The notes beneath the pieces are model-generated. The model did no database searches. It was given only the letters and a program-made list of their open reading frames with translations, and was not told the origin of the DNA. This document shows, piece by piece, positions 7,265-17,869 of a stretch of DNA of 64,000 nt; position 1 is the stretch's first letter; each line of letters opens with the position of its first letter. Source of the stretch: Franzmannia qiaohouensis. Lineage in GTDB: Bacteria; Pseudomonadota; Gammaproteobacteria; Pseudomonadales; Halomonadaceae. The stretch spans positions 1 to 64,000 of the forward strand of contig NZ_JARWAM010000005.1 of NCBI RefSeq assembly GCF_031451695.1, given 5' to 3'. Both the position numbers and the translations under genes were made by a program.

Positions 7265-8404
7265 ATGCGTAACCAATGCTTCATGAGCTTCGAGCAGCTG
7301 GCCAGTGACGGGCGCGCCCGCCGCGGCCGCCTGACCTTCCCGCGTGGCACGGTGGAGACGCCGGCCTTCATGCCGGTAGGCACCTACGGCACCGTCAAGG
7401 GCATGACCCCGGCCTCGGTGGAGGAGATCGGCGCCGAGATCATCCTCGGCAACACCTTCCACCTGTGGCTGCGCCCCGGCACCGAGGTGATCGAGGGCCA
7501 CGGCGACCTGCACGACTTTTCCCAGTGGCACAAGCCAATCCTCACCGACTCAGGCGGTTTCCAGGTCTTCTCGCTGGGCGAGATGCGCAAGATCACCGAA
7601 CAGGGCGTGCACTTCCGCTCGCCGGTGGACGGCGCCAAGGTGTTCATGGGCCCCGAAGAGTCGATGGCGGTGCAGCGCTCGCTGGGCTCCGATGTGGTGA
7701 TGATCTTCGACGAGTGCACCCCCTATCCGGCTACCGAGCAGGAGGCCGAGGTCTCCATGCAGCGCTCGCTGCGCTGGGCGCAACGCTCCCGCGACGCCCA
7801 CGGCGACTCGCCCTCGGCGCTGTTCGGCATCATCCAGGGCGGCATGTACCCGGCGCTGCGCGAGGCCTCGCTCAAGGGCCTGCTCGAGATCGGCTTCGAC
7901 GGCCTGGCCATCGGTGGCCTGTCGGTGGGCGAGCCCAAGGAGGAGATGATCAAGGTCCTCGACTACCTGCCCAACTGGATGCCCGACGACAAGCCGCGCT
8001 ACCTGATGGGCGTGGGCAAGCCCGAGGACCTGGTCGAGGGGGTACGCCGCGGCGTCGACATGTTCGACTGCGTGATGCCGACCCGCAACGCCCGCAACGG
8101 CCACCTGTTCACCGCCGAGGGCACGGTCAAGATTCGCAACGCCAAGCACCGCCACGACACCAGCCCGCTGGAGGCCGACTGCGACTGTTATACCTGCCAG
8201 CACTTCTCGCGCGGCTACCTGCACCATCTCGACCGCTGCGGCGAGATGCTCGGCTCGATGCTCAATACCATCCACAACCTGCGCCACTACCAGCGACTGA
8301 TGGCCGGTTTGCGCGGGGCTATCGAAGCGGGTACATTGGCGAACTTCGTGGAAATGTTCTATGCGCGACGCGGCCTGCCCGTGCCTCCGGCCCCCGAGCA
8401 GTGA
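7265..8404 (+). CDS. tgt: tRNA-guanine transglycosylase
   Basis: Tgt exchanges guanine-34 of GUN-anticodon tRNAs for preQ1. The protein is a TIM barrel of 379 residues. Seen motifs are the substrate-binding TYGTVKGM, DSGGFQVFSL with the active-site Asp, the nucleophile region FDCVMPTRNARNG, and the zinc site near the end (DCDCYTC followed 26 residues later by His). The first six residues are not typical; an internal ATG at 7283 would give the usual MSFEQ start, but neither start has a strong ribosome-binding site. It lies between queA and the yajC-secDF operon, the classic gammaproteobacterial order. Confidence 0.96.
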   Translation: MRNQCFMSFEQLASDGRARRGRLTFPRGTVETPAFMPVGTYGTVKGMTPASVEEIGAEIILGNTFHLWLRPGTEVIEGHGDLHDFSQWHKPILTDSGGFQVFSLGEMRKITEQGVHFRSPVDGAKVFMGPEESMAVQRSLGSDVVMIFDECTPYPATEQEAEVSMQRSLRWAQRSRDAHGDSPSALFGIIQGGMYPALREASLKGLLEIGFDGLAIGGLSVGEPKEEMIKVLDYLPNWMPDDKPRYLMGVGKPEDLVEGVRRGVDMFDCVMPTRNARNGHLFTAEGTVKIRNAKHRHDTSPLEADCDCYTCQHFSRGYLHHLDRCGEMLGSMLNTIHNLRHYQRLMAGLRGAIEAGTLANFVEMFYARRGLPVPPAPEQ

Positions 8405-8457
8405 CGCGGCGCGCTGACCCTTGCCGTAACCTTTCGTTTCTCAGGAGATAACGTCTC

Positions 8458-8790
8458 ATGCTGGACTTCTTCATCTCGCCGGCCTATGCCGAAGGCGGCG
8501 CCGCCGGTGGCGGTATGGCCCAGATCATCATGCTGGTCGGTTTCGTGGCCATCTTCTACTTCCTGCTGTGGCGCCCGCAGGCCAAGCGAGCCAAGCAGCA
8601 CAAGCAGCTGGTCTCGAGCCTCTCCAAGGGTGATGAAGTGGTGATCGGCGGCGGCGTACTGGGTCGCATCACCAAGGTCAGCGACGACAGCGAGTTCTTC
8701 ACCATGGAAGTCGCCGAAGGCACCGAGATCAACGTGCAGAAGAACGCCGTGGCCGCCGTGCTGCCCAAGGGCACCCTCAAGTCCATCTGA
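8458..8790 (+). CDS. yajC: Sec translocon accessory protein YajC
   Basis: A 110-residue inner-membrane protein that associates with SecDF and SecYEG. One transmembrane helix at about residues 20-40 (QIIMLVGFVAIFYFLLW) is followed by the conserved WRPQAKR and a basic cytoplasmic domain with GDEVVIGGGVLGRI. AGGAGATAACGTCTC precedes the ATG. It lies 53 bases after tgt and upstream of secD; a strong hairpin lies between yajC and secD. Confidence 0.95.
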   Translation: MLDFFISPAYAEGGAAGGGMAQIIMLVGFVAIFYFLLWRPQAKRAKQHKQLVSSLSKGDEVVIGGGVLGRITKVSDDSEFFTMEVAEGTEINVQKNAVAAVLPKGTLKSI

Positions 8791-8811
8791 TTTGCGGTGC
8801 AGTGACAGCCT

Positions 8812-8841
8812 GCCGTGCCCTGGCGAACCCCAGGGCACGGC
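8812..8841 (+). terminator. Strong hairpin between yajC and secD
   Basis: GCCGTGCCCTGG (8812-8823) and CCAGGGCACGGC (8830-8841) form an uninterrupted 12-bp stem with a 6-base loop. There is no T-run, so it may be a weak or Rho-assisted terminator, or an RNA-processing or stability element inside the operon. Confidence 0.5.
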
Positions 8842-8925
8842 GTCTGTCCAAGCGCCGAACCCTTCTGGTAAACGCCACGTCACTGCGTCAGCGTCGCCGT
8901 CAGTCAGCTACAAGGCAGGGCCTGC

Positions 8926-10779
<1,854 letters not shown>

Positions 10780-10790
10780 GGAGCCTCGCG

Positions 10791-11708
10791 ATGCGACAGT
10801 TCGATTTCATGGGCAAGCGCCGCCTGGCCTTCATCGTCTCAGCGATTCTGCTGCTGGTGTCGATCGGCTCGCTGGTGGTGCAGCAGCTCAACCTGGGCCT
10901 CGACTTCACCGGCGGCACGCTGGTCGAGGTGCGCTATGCCACGGCCCCGGCGCTGGATACGGTGCGCCAGGCGCTGGAGGGCGAAGGCTTCCGCGACGTT
11001 TCGGTGCAGACCTTCGGCGCCTCCAACGAGATCCTGATCCGCCTGCAGCAGGACTTCGACCCCGACGTCGGCCAGCAGGTGGTCAGCCTGCTGCGCGGCG
11101 ACGGCGCCGAGGTCGAGCTGATCCGCGCCGAGTTCGTCGGTGCCCAGGTCGGCGAGCAGCTGCGCGACCAGAGCGGCATGGGCATGCTGGTGGCACTCGG
11201 TATCGTGATGCTCTACGTGGCCTTCCGCTTCCAGTACAAGTTCGCCATCGGCGCGCTGCTGGCGCTGATCCACGACGTGATCATCGTGGTCGGGGTGTTC
11301 TCGCTGTTCCAGCTCGACTTCGACCTCACCGTGCTGGCCGCGCTGCTGGCGGTGATCGGCTACTCGTTGAACGATACCATCGTGGTCTACGACCGGATCC
11401 GCGAAACGATACGCAAGTCGCGAATCGACGATATGCCGGCGATCTTCAACGAAGCGATCAACATGACCCTGTCGCGCACGCTGGCGACGTCTGGTACCAC
11501 CTTGCTGGTGCTGATCGCGCTGCTGCTGCTCGGCGGCGACATGATCCACTACTTCTCCATCGCCCTGATCATCGGCGTGGTGGCGGGTACCTTCTCGTCC
11601 ATCTACGTGGCCGCCGCCCTGCTGCTGCTGGTCAAGCTGCAGCGCCAGGACCTGATCCCGGCCAAGAAGGAAGACCCGGAGGAAGAGGGCGAGGAGCAGC
11701 TGCCCTAG
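10791..11708 (+). CDS. secF: Protein translocase subunit SecF
   Basis: The partner of SecD in the inner membrane. This start gives 305 residues (MRQFDFMGKRRLAF). It is preferred over the in-frame ATG at 10776 because GAGGAG (10778-10783) is spaced seven bases from 10791. Features are the N-terminal helix, the LGLDFTGGTLVEV D1-like motif, five further membrane helices, and the conserved GYSLNDTIVVYDRIRE segment. The C-terminal tail is acidic (EDPEEEGEEQ). A terminator-like hairpin follows. Confidence 0.97.
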   Translation: MRQFDFMGKRRLAFIVSAILLLVSIGSLVVQQLNLGLDFTGGTLVEVRYATAPALDTVRQALEGEGFRDVSVQTFGASNEILIRLQQDFDPDVGQQVVSLLRGDGAEVELIRAEFVGAQVGEQLRDQSGMGMLVALGIVMLYVAFRFQYKFAIGALLALIHDVIIVVGVFSLFQLDFDLTVLAALLAVIGYSLNDTIVVYDRIRETIRKSRIDDMPAIFNEAINMTLSRTLATSGTTLLVLIALLLLGGDMIHYFSIALIIGVVAGTFSSIYVAAALLLLVKLQRQDLIPAKKEDPEEEGEEQLP

Positions 11709-11736
11709 CGGCAGCGCACCACCCTGCGCAGTTCTC

Positions 11737-11769
11737 AAGGCCCTGCCATTTGGTGGGGCCTTGTTGTAT
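11737..11769 (+). terminator. Terminator after secF
   Basis: AAGGCCC (11737-11743) pairs with GGGCCTT (11756-11762), followed by the T-rich GTTGTATT. It separates secF from the convergent LysR gene and could serve both strands. Confidence 0.6.
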
Positions 11770-11782
11770 TGGAGGCCAGCTA

Positions 11783-12688
11783 CTAGCGATTAGATCGCAG
11801 CGTGCGCTCGATGCGCGCCTGTATCCAGTCACAGAACAGCAGGATGCGCGGTTCATCGACACGATGGGCCGCACACACCAGGTAGTAGGCCTGGGGGGCT
11901 GGCACTTCAGCGTCGAACAGCCTCACCAGGTTGCCCCGCGCAAAGTCCTGGGCACAGACGATGCGATCCCCCAGGGCCACGCCGAACCCTGCCGCCGCCG
12001 CCTCCAGCGTCAGGTGGGCGCCCCACAGGTGGGTACCATGGCCCAGGTCGCGGATATCGGCCCCCGCCGAGGCCAGCCAGCGCTTCCAGTTGCCCCCACC
12101 GTCCTCATGCAGCAGCCAGCCGCCGCGCAATTCGCTCACCTGGCGAGGCTGATCGCTGGCGGCGAAGAAGCGTGGATGGCACACCGGCGTCATGTCGAAA
12201 TTGGCCAGCAGCCTGACGTGCTTGCGCTCCCACTCGCCGTCGCCGTAGACCACCGCCAGGTCGTAGTCGGCGGTGGCCACCTCCTCGTCATCGAGGTTGC
12301 GCGGCACCACGCTGAGGTCGATGTCGGGAAAGGCGGCGCGGAAGTCGCGTAGCTGATGCGCCAGCCACTTGGTCGCCAGGGTCGGCGGGCAGGCGACATG
12401 CAAGCGCCCCTCCACCGACGGCAGACCCAGCTTGAGGGTGCTCTCGGCCAGCAGCCGCAGCGCCTCGCGGACCTGTCGCGAGTAGACCAGTCCCGCCTGA
12501 TTCAGCCGCAGCTGGCGTCGATCACGATGAAACAGGCTGACGCCCAGCGCCTCTTCCAGCGACTTGATGTGATGGCTCACCGCGCCATGGGTGACGTGCA
12601 GCTCCTCGGCCGCCTGCTTGACGCTTTGCAGCCGCGCCACGGCCTCGAAGGCACGCAGGGCATTGAGCGGTGGCAAGGGTCTCCTCAT
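11783..12688 (-). CDS. LysR-family transcriptional regulator (GcvA-like)
   Basis: A 301-residue regulator. The N-terminal winged HTH (about 6-65) carries LNALRAFEAVARLQS and the recognition region VTHGAVSHHIKSLEEALG. Residues about 90-295 form the periplasmic-binding-protein-like effector domain. The pattern is closest to the GcvA/AmpR-like branch. A longer frame from 12715 exists, but the start at 12688 gives the usual family N-terminus. It is divergent from the dioxygenase-transporter genes at 12801, the typical layout for a LysR protein that controls the neighbouring operon and itself. The 112-base gap contains AT-rich sequence and probably its binding site. The effector is unknown. Confidence 0.9.
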   Translation of the reverse strand: MRRPLPPLNALRAFEAVARLQSVKQAAEELHVTHGAVSHHIKSLEEALGVSLFHRDRRQLRLNQAGLVYSRQVREALRLLAESTLKLGLPSVEGRLHVACPPTLATKWLAHQLRDFRAAFPDIDLSVVPRNLDDEEVATADYDLAVVYGDGEWERKHVRLLANFDMTPVCHPRFFAASDQPRQVSELRGGWLLHEDGGGNWKRWLASAGADIRDLGHGTHLWGAHLTLEAAAAGFGVALGDRIVCAQDFARGNLVRLFDAEVPAPQAYYLVCAAHRVDEPRILLFCDWIQARIERTLRSNR

Positions 12689-12800
12689 GGCAATTTTTCT
12701 CACATGTCGGGACAAAAAATATGAATTTTATTATCAACACATTGTTGCCAATCTGAAAGCGGCTCCACGCCACCTGCGCCACTTTCCCGAGGACTCTGTG

Positions 12801-13844
12801 ATGAAGGCACCCGACACCGCCGCCACCCGCCGACCACGCAATCCCGATCGACTGGCCCGCGACAAGGGGCGCGCCTTCTCTCACGTGCCGGTGATCGACT
12901 TGGCCGCGGTGCTCGGCCCCGAGGCCACGGCCGAGAGCCGCCAGGCGGTCGCCGACGAGATCGGCCAGGCTTGCGAACAGGTCGGTTTCTTCTACGTCGC
13001 CAACCACGGCATCGCCGACGACACCATCGCCGCCGCCTGGGCCGCCTCGCGGCGCTTCTTCGCCCTGCCGCTTGAGCACAAGCAGGAGATCCATATCAGC
13101 AAGCTGCCCAACCACCGCGGCTACCTGGGCATCGGCGAGGAGACCCTCGACCCCTACGCCGCCGACAGCAAGGAAGTCTTCAAGGTGGGGCTCGAACTGC
13201 CGGCGGACGATCCCGACTTTCAGAACGGCATCATCATGTATGGCCCCAATACCTGGCCACGCGACCTGCCCGGCTTTCGCCAAGACGTCTATGCCTACTA
13301 CCAGCAGATGTTCGGCCTCTCGCGGGAGCTGTTTCGCCTCTTCGCCCTGGCCATCGGCATCGATGAGCGTTTCTTCGATGACAAGATCGATAAGCCCATG
13401 GCGCAGCTCAACCTGATCCGCTATCCGGCCCACGAGGGCGAGCCGCGGGTCGGCATCGGTGCCCACAGCGACTACGAGTGCCTGACCCTGCTGGCCCAGG
13501 ACGACGCCGGGGGACTGGAGGCGCGCAATGCCAAGGGCGAGTGGATCGCGGTACCGCCCATCGCGGGTACCTTCGTGGTCAATATCGGCGACATGATGGC
13601 GCGCTGGACCAACGACCGCTTCGCCTCGACGGTGCACCGGGTATTCAACCGCTCGCAGCGCGAGCGCTACTCGATGCCGTTCTTCTGCGGCTGTAACTAC
13701 CACACCGTGGTCAGTTGCCTGCCCAACTGCTCGAGCGACAGTGAGCCGCCACACTATCCCGATACGGTGGCAGGCGAGCATCTGGTTGGACGGCTAGACG
13801 CCACCAATGCCCACCGCCAGCCGCCCCAGGGGTCGCCAGGATGA
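12801..13844 (+). CDS. Isopenicillin N synthase-like 2OG/Fe(II) dioxygenase
   Basis: A 347-residue enzyme of the isopenicillin N synthase / 2-oxoglutarate-dependent dioxygenase superfamily. The DIOX_N region (about 28-150) includes VPVIDL and GFFYVANHGI. The core has the iron ligands His222 and Asp224 (GAHSDYECLTLL) and His279 (VHRVFN), and the 2-oxoglutarate-binding pair Arg289-x-Ser291 (RYSMPFF). The ATG at 12801 is chosen because GAGGA lies eight bases upstream; the open frame from 12591 runs through the promoter region. The next gene overlaps it by ATGA. It probably oxidises the ligand imported by the downstream ABC system, but the substrate cannot be read from sequence. Confidence 0.88.
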   Translation: MKAPDTAATRRPRNPDRLARDKGRAFSHVPVIDLAAVLGPEATAESRQAVADEIGQACEQVGFFYVANHGIADDTIAAAWAASRRFFALPLEHKQEIHISKLPNHRGYLGIGEETLDPYAADSKEVFKVGLELPADDPDFQNGIIMYGPNTWPRDLPGFRQDVYAYYQQMFGLSRELFRLFALAIGIDERFFDDKIDKPMAQLNLIRYPAHEGEPRVGIGAHSDYECLTLLAQDDAGGLEARNAKGEWIAVPPIAGTFVVNIGDMMARWTNDRFASTVHRVFNRSQRERYSMPFFCGCNYHTVVSCLPNCSSDSEPPHYPDTVAGEHLVGRLDATNAHRQPPQGSPG

Positions 13845-14647
13845 GCGCCACGGTTCCCGATTGGCTGCGCGGTGTCTGGCAGCGAGTACGCATCGACCAC
13901 GCCGATGGAAGGCGCGACACCAGCACGCGAGTGTTCTGGTTTCAGGGCCTGAGCCACTACGGCGACCTGCGTATCGCGGCCTCGCGCCCGCAGGTGAGCC
14001 AACTTGGTGCTTCTCCCTCCGCCGACCTGGCGCTGGCGCACCAGCAGGGTGCCACCGGGCGCTGCCACTGCCCCGACCATCAAGCCACCTGGCAGCGCGA
14101 ATGGGGCTACCAGCCGGTGGTCGATTTCCCCGAACCGGGTGACCTCGAAGCGCACGGTTCAGTGGTGATCGAGCGCGCCCCCTCCGGGGCCTACGAGGAG
14201 GAGTGGCATCGGCTGACGCCGCCCGCTCCCAGCATCCAGGTGTGGCGACGCGATGACAGCCGCGCCCGGCTGCTGGTCATCGATGGCTACGCCATGCTGA
14301 TCGCGCGTCGCCCGGTGGAGCCGCCACCGCGGCCCTTGGCGACACTGCTCACTGAGGGCACGGCCACCGCACACCAGCTGCTCGACTGCGAGATCTCCTG
14401 CGCGGTGCGCGCCGCCCCCGGCGAGGCCTTCGTGATACAGCTGTCGACCCTGCCCTGGCGCGAGCAGCATCCGCTTGCGCTGTGCAATGGCCGCGGCGAG
14501 ATCACCGCCCCCGGCTGGCAGCTGGAGGAGCACCATCCTGGCAGTCCTGCTACCGACTATTCCGACAGCGCCTCTGCGACAGGCCCCCGGCCAGCGTCTA
14601 CGAGCGCGAACGCCAAGATGGTACGCGCCTTGCAGGTGAAACGATGA
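13841..14647 (+). CDS. Conserved protein of unknown function
   Basis: A 268-residue soluble protein with no signal peptide that I cannot assign. It starts WLRGVWQRVRI and has several short beta-rich blocks with Trp/Tyr (STRVFWFQGLSHYGDLRIA, EEEWHRL), suggesting a beta-barrel or lipocalin-like fold; this is a guess from pattern. The start overlaps the dioxygenase stop (ATGA), and its stop overlaps the ATPase start, so it is locked into the operon. The last ~20 residues (after about 14570) are atypical. The alternative frame over the same DNA reads PPASVYERERQDGT and looks more like real coding sequence, so a late frameshift is possible. Confidence 0.7.
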   Translation: MSATVPDWLRGVWQRVRIDHADGRRDTSTRVFWFQGLSHYGDLRIAASRPQVSQLGASPSADLALAHQQGATGRCHCPDHQATWQREWGYQPVVDFPEPGDLEAHGSVVIERAPSGAYEEEWHRLTPPAPSIQVWRRDDSRARLLVIDGYAMLIARRPVEPPPRPLATLLTEGTATAHQLLDCEISCAVRAAPGEAFVIQLSTLPWREQHPLALCNGRGEITAPGWQLEEHHPGSPATDYSDSASATGPRPASTSANAKMVRALQVKR

Positions 14648-15816
14648 TCGACACCCTCCGACGACCGCCAGGTACCACAATGACAAGCTCTCCCTCGCCG
14701 CTGCGCGATGTGCCCCCGGTCACGGCGCTGCCCCATCCGGGCGACGTGCAGCTCAGCGTAGAGGGGATCCAGCAGCGCTACGGCAGCTTCCTGGCGCTGG
14801 ATGATATCTTCATCGATATTCGCCGCGGCGAATTCCTGACCCTGCTCGGCCCCTCGGGCTCGGGCAAGACCACCCTGCTGATGATTCTCGCCGGCTTCGT
14901 CACGCCGAGTGCCGGGCGGCTCAAGTCCGCTGGCCAGGACATCACGCTGCGCCCCGCGGAGAAGCGCAACTACGGCATGGTCTTTCAGGGCTATGCGCTC
15001 TTTCCGCATATGAGCGTGGCCGAGAACGTCGAGTTTCCGCTACGCATTCGCGGCATGGACCGCACCACGCGCCGCCAGCGCGTGGCCCGCATGCTGGAAA
15101 CGGTAGGGCTGACCGAGCACGCCAGGAAGAAGCCCAGCGCGCTATCGGGCGGCCAGCAGCAGCGGGTCGCCCTGGCCCGGGCGCTGGTCTTCGAGCCCGA
15201 GATGCTGCTACTCGACGAGCCCTTCTCGGCGCTGGACAAGAACCTGCGCGGCCAGCTCCAGGACGAGCTCAAGCGTATCCACCGCGAGATGGGCACCACC
15301 TTCGTGTTTGTCACCCACGATCAGGGCGAGGCGCTGGCCCTCTCTTCGCGCATCGCCATCTTCAATCAGGGCCGTATCGCCCAGCTCGATACGCCGGAGC
15401 GGCTCTACACCTCCCCCCACGACCGCTTTGTCGCCGAGTTCCTGGGGCGCATGAACCTGCTGCCACTGAGCGACGTGCAGCGCAACGGCCGCCGCGTGAC
15501 GGGCCGCTTCGGCGCGGCGCCGCTGTCGGCGCTGGGCGAGCGCCATTTCTCCCACGACGCGCTGCTGATCGGGATTCGCCCCGAACAGCTCGAGGTCGCG
15601 CTTGAACGCGACGCCGCCGGTGCACGCAACTGGCTGGAAGTGACCCTCACCGAGCGTACCTACCAGGGCCATAGCCTCGACCTAAGGCTTGCCAGCACAG
15701 ACCACAGCGTGCTGACCACCAGCATCGCCATGACCCACCCCGCCGCCGCGCTGCCGCTGGGCGAGCGGCTGTGGCTGCACTGGGGGATCGATGAGGGCAT
15801 CGTGCTGGAGGCCTGA
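14644..15816 (+). CDS. Spermidine/putrescine-type ABC transporter ATPase
   Basis: A 390-residue PotA-like ATPase that powers the importer encoded downstream. The ABC domain (about 36-270) has Walker A GPSGSGKTT at 69-77, Q-loop MVFQGYALFPHMSV, signature LSGGQQQR, Walker B LLLDEP and the switch His in VTHDQGEA. A C-terminal TOBE domain (about 295-385) is present. The start at 14644 overlaps the previous stop (ATGA) and has AGGTGA upstream; the ATG at 14680 is an alternative. The first ~35 residues are an unusual proline-rich extension compared with PotA. Confidence 0.92.
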   Translation: MIDTLRRPPGTTMTSSPSPLRDVPPVTALPHPGDVQLSVEGIQQRYGSFLALDDIFIDIRRGEFLTLLGPSGSGKTTLLMILAGFVTPSAGRLKSAGQDITLRPAEKRNYGMVFQGYALFPHMSVAENVEFPLRIRGMDRTTRRQRVARMLETVGLTEHARKKPSALSGGQQQRVALARALVFEPEMLLLDEPFSALDKNLRGQLQDELKRIHREMGTTFVFVTHDQGEALALSSRIAIFNQGRIAQLDTPERLYTSPHDRFVAEFLGRMNLLPLSDVQRNGRRVTGRFGAAPLSALGERHFSHDALLIGIRPEQLEVALERDAAGARNWLEVTLTERTYQGHSLDLRLASTDHSVLTTSIAMTHPAAALPLGERLWLHWGIDEGIVLEA

Positions 15817-15888
15817 GCGACGCCCCGTAACACGCGCATCATCACCGCCGATGTCGGCTTGTCACAACACCAACAAGGATCCATAGCC

Positions 15889-16998
15889 ATGCATCAGTCC
15901 CATCAGCAAGACTGTATCGAACTGCTGGTTGAAAAGGCCCGCCGCGGCCAGATCGACCGGCGCAGCTTCCTCAAGGCCGCCGGCATGCTGGCGGCGCTGC
16001 CGCTGGCCATGCGCAGCGGTATCGGCTGGGCCCAGGAGCGCCCGATCGTACTCGTCAACTGGGGCGGCGACGCCATCGATGCCTACCGCCGGGCCTGGAC
16101 CGAGCAGTTCAGCCGCGAAACCGGGATCGCGGTGCGAATCGATGGCAGCGGCCCCACCGAAGGCGCCATTCGCGCCCAGATCGCCTCGGGCCGCCCGAGC
16201 TGGGATGTGGTGGATGCCGAGCCCTTCACCTCGCTGACCCTGGGGCGCGAGGGCATGATGCGCCCGCTCGACTACTCGATCATCGAGCGCGCCAAGGTCA
16301 ACGAGGAGTTCGCCACCGACTACGGCGTGGCCAGCTACCTCTATAGCTATGTCATCGCCTGGGACAAGCAGCGCTTCGAGGAGACACCGCGCACCTGGGC
16401 CGACTTCTGGGACGTCGAGCGCTTCCCCGGCAAGCGCACCATGTACAAGTGGATGAACGGCGTACTCGAGGCCGCCCTGCTGGCCGACGGCGTGGCTGTC
16501 GCAGACCTCTACCCGCTGGATATCGCCCGTGCCATGGACAAGCTGGACGAATTGCGTCCGCATATCCTCGCCTACTGGGGCTCCGGCGCCGAGAGCCAGC
16601 AGCTGTTCCTGGATGGCGAGGTGAGCATGGGCCAGATCTGGAATACCCGTGCCATCGTCCTCGAGCGCGATACCGAGGGCCGGGTCGGCTGGCACTACGA
16701 CAACGCCTGCGTCACCCCCAGCAGCTGGGCGGTACTCAACGACAACCCGGCCGGGGCCGAGTCGACCATGCGCTTTATCGACCACGCCCTCGAGCCCGAG
16801 GGGCAGGTGGAACTCCTCGAGCTGCTCGGCAACGGCCCTTCCAATCCTGCGGCGGCGGATCTGATTCCCGAGGAGCTCGTCGAGCTCAACTGCGGCTCCG
16901 AGGAGAATCTCGCCAAGCAGTTCAAGCTGGATATCGAGTGGTATGCCGATCACTACGGCAGCGTGCTCGACGACTTTCTGACCCGCACCGGGGCTTGA
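15889..16998 (+). CDS. ABC transporter substrate-binding protein, Tat-exported
   Basis: A 369-residue PotD-like (family 1) extracellular binding protein. The N-terminus carries a twin-arginine signal, DRRSFLKAAG, with the arginines at 24-25, a hydrophobic stretch, and a likely cut after GWA at residue 48, so it should be folded in the cytoplasm and exported by Tat. The mature part contains VNWGGDAIDAYRRAW, typical of PotD-type proteins. An acidic ligand site is not obvious, so polyamine specificity should not be assumed. AAGGAT lies upstream of the ATG. It precedes both permease genes. Confidence 0.9.
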   Translation: MHQSHQQDCIELLVEKARRGQIDRRSFLKAAGMLAALPLAMRSGIGWAQERPIVLVNWGGDAIDAYRRAWTEQFSRETGIAVRIDGSGPTEGAIRAQIASGRPSWDVVDAEPFTSLTLGREGMMRPLDYSIIERAKVNEEFATDYGVASYLYSYVIAWDKQRFEETPRTWADFWDVERFPGKRTMYKWMNGVLEAALLADGVAVADLYPLDIARAMDKLDELRPHILAYWGSGAESQQLFLDGEVSMGQIWNTRAIVLERDTEGRVGWHYDNACVTPSSWAVLNDNPAGAESTMRFIDHALEPEGQVELLELLGNGPSNPAAADLIPEELVELNCGSEENLAKQFKLDIEWYADHYGSVLDDFLTRTGA

Positions 16999-17020
16999 GC
17001 GCCCCCTGAGGAGAGCGAGC

Positions 17021-17854
17021 ATGGCGAGAATCTCCGAGCGTTGGCAGCACCGCCTGCTGCTGTGGCCGCTGCCGGCCGTGCTGCTGCTCTGCTACGTACT
17101 GCCGTTCGCCGGCATCGCCGTGTGGAGCGTCACCCTGCCAGAGCCAGGGATGGCCAACTATGCGCGGCTGGCAACCGACGGCTCCATCCATGCCGTGCTG
17201 TGGCGTACGCTCTACCTGTGCGCCACGGTCGGCGTGCTCGCCCTGCTGCTGGCATTCCTGATGGCCTACTGCTGGCTCTACAGCTCTCCCGGCTGGCGCC
17301 GCTGGGTAGAACTCTGCGTGTTCCTGCCGTTCTGGATCTCGGTGCTGGTGCGCACCTTCGGCTGGCTGATTGCGCTGCGCAGCAACGGGCTGGTCAATGG
17401 CTGGCTGGAGGCGCTGGGGGTGATCGATTCGCCGCTGGCCCTGACCCGTAACTCCCTCGGCGTGGTGATCGCCATGGTCCACTTCATGGTGCCCTTCGCC
17501 TTCTTTCCGCTGGTCTCGTCGATGCGCCAGATCGATGACCGCGTGCTGCTGGCAGCGCGCGGTCTGGGGGCTTCGCGGTGGCGGGTGTTCGTGTCGATCT
17601 TCCTGCCACAGACGCTACCCGGCCTGCTCGGCGCCTTCATCATGGTGTTCGTGTTCTGCCTGGGGTTCTTCGTGATCCCGGCGATCCTCGGCGGCGGGCA
17701 GACCGTGATGGCCGCCGAGTACGTCTTCCTGCAGATGTTCCAGACCTACAACTGGGGCATCGGCGCGGCGATCTGCATGCTGATGCTGGCGCTGGTCTCC
17801 GGCCTGGTCTGGATCCTGCTGCGCTTCTCCCGCGTTGAGCGCCTGGTCGGCTAA
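17021..17854 (+). CDS. ABC transporter permease (PotB-like)
   Basis: A 277-residue inner-membrane permease with six predicted helices. The first is at about 13-35. The coupling helix region with the EAA-type motif reads DDRVLLAARGLGASRWRVF, followed by FLPQTLPG. It pairs with the downstream PotC-like permease and the PotA-like ATPase. GAGGAGAG precedes the ATG, and the gene starts 22 bases after the binding-protein stop. Confidence 0.92.
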   Translation: MARISERWQHRLLLWPLPAVLLLCYVLPFAGIAVWSVTLPEPGMANYARLATDGSIHAVLWRTLYLCATVGVLALLLAFLMAYCWLYSSPGWRRWVELCVFLPFWISVLVRTFGWLIALRSNGLVNGWLEALGVIDSPLALTRNSLGVVIAMVHFMVPFAFFPLVSSMRQIDDRVLLAARGLGASRWRVFVSIFLPQTLPGLLGAFIMVFVFCLGFFVIPAILGGGQTVMAAEYVFLQMFQTYNWGIGAAICMLMLALVSGLVWILLRFSRVERLVG

Positions 17855-17869
17855 GGGGCAAACCAAACC

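Noticed and set aside
12522..13781. Long minus-strand frame across the dioxygenase gene
   Set aside because: It is antisense to an enzyme with all metal ligands in place and has no family features.
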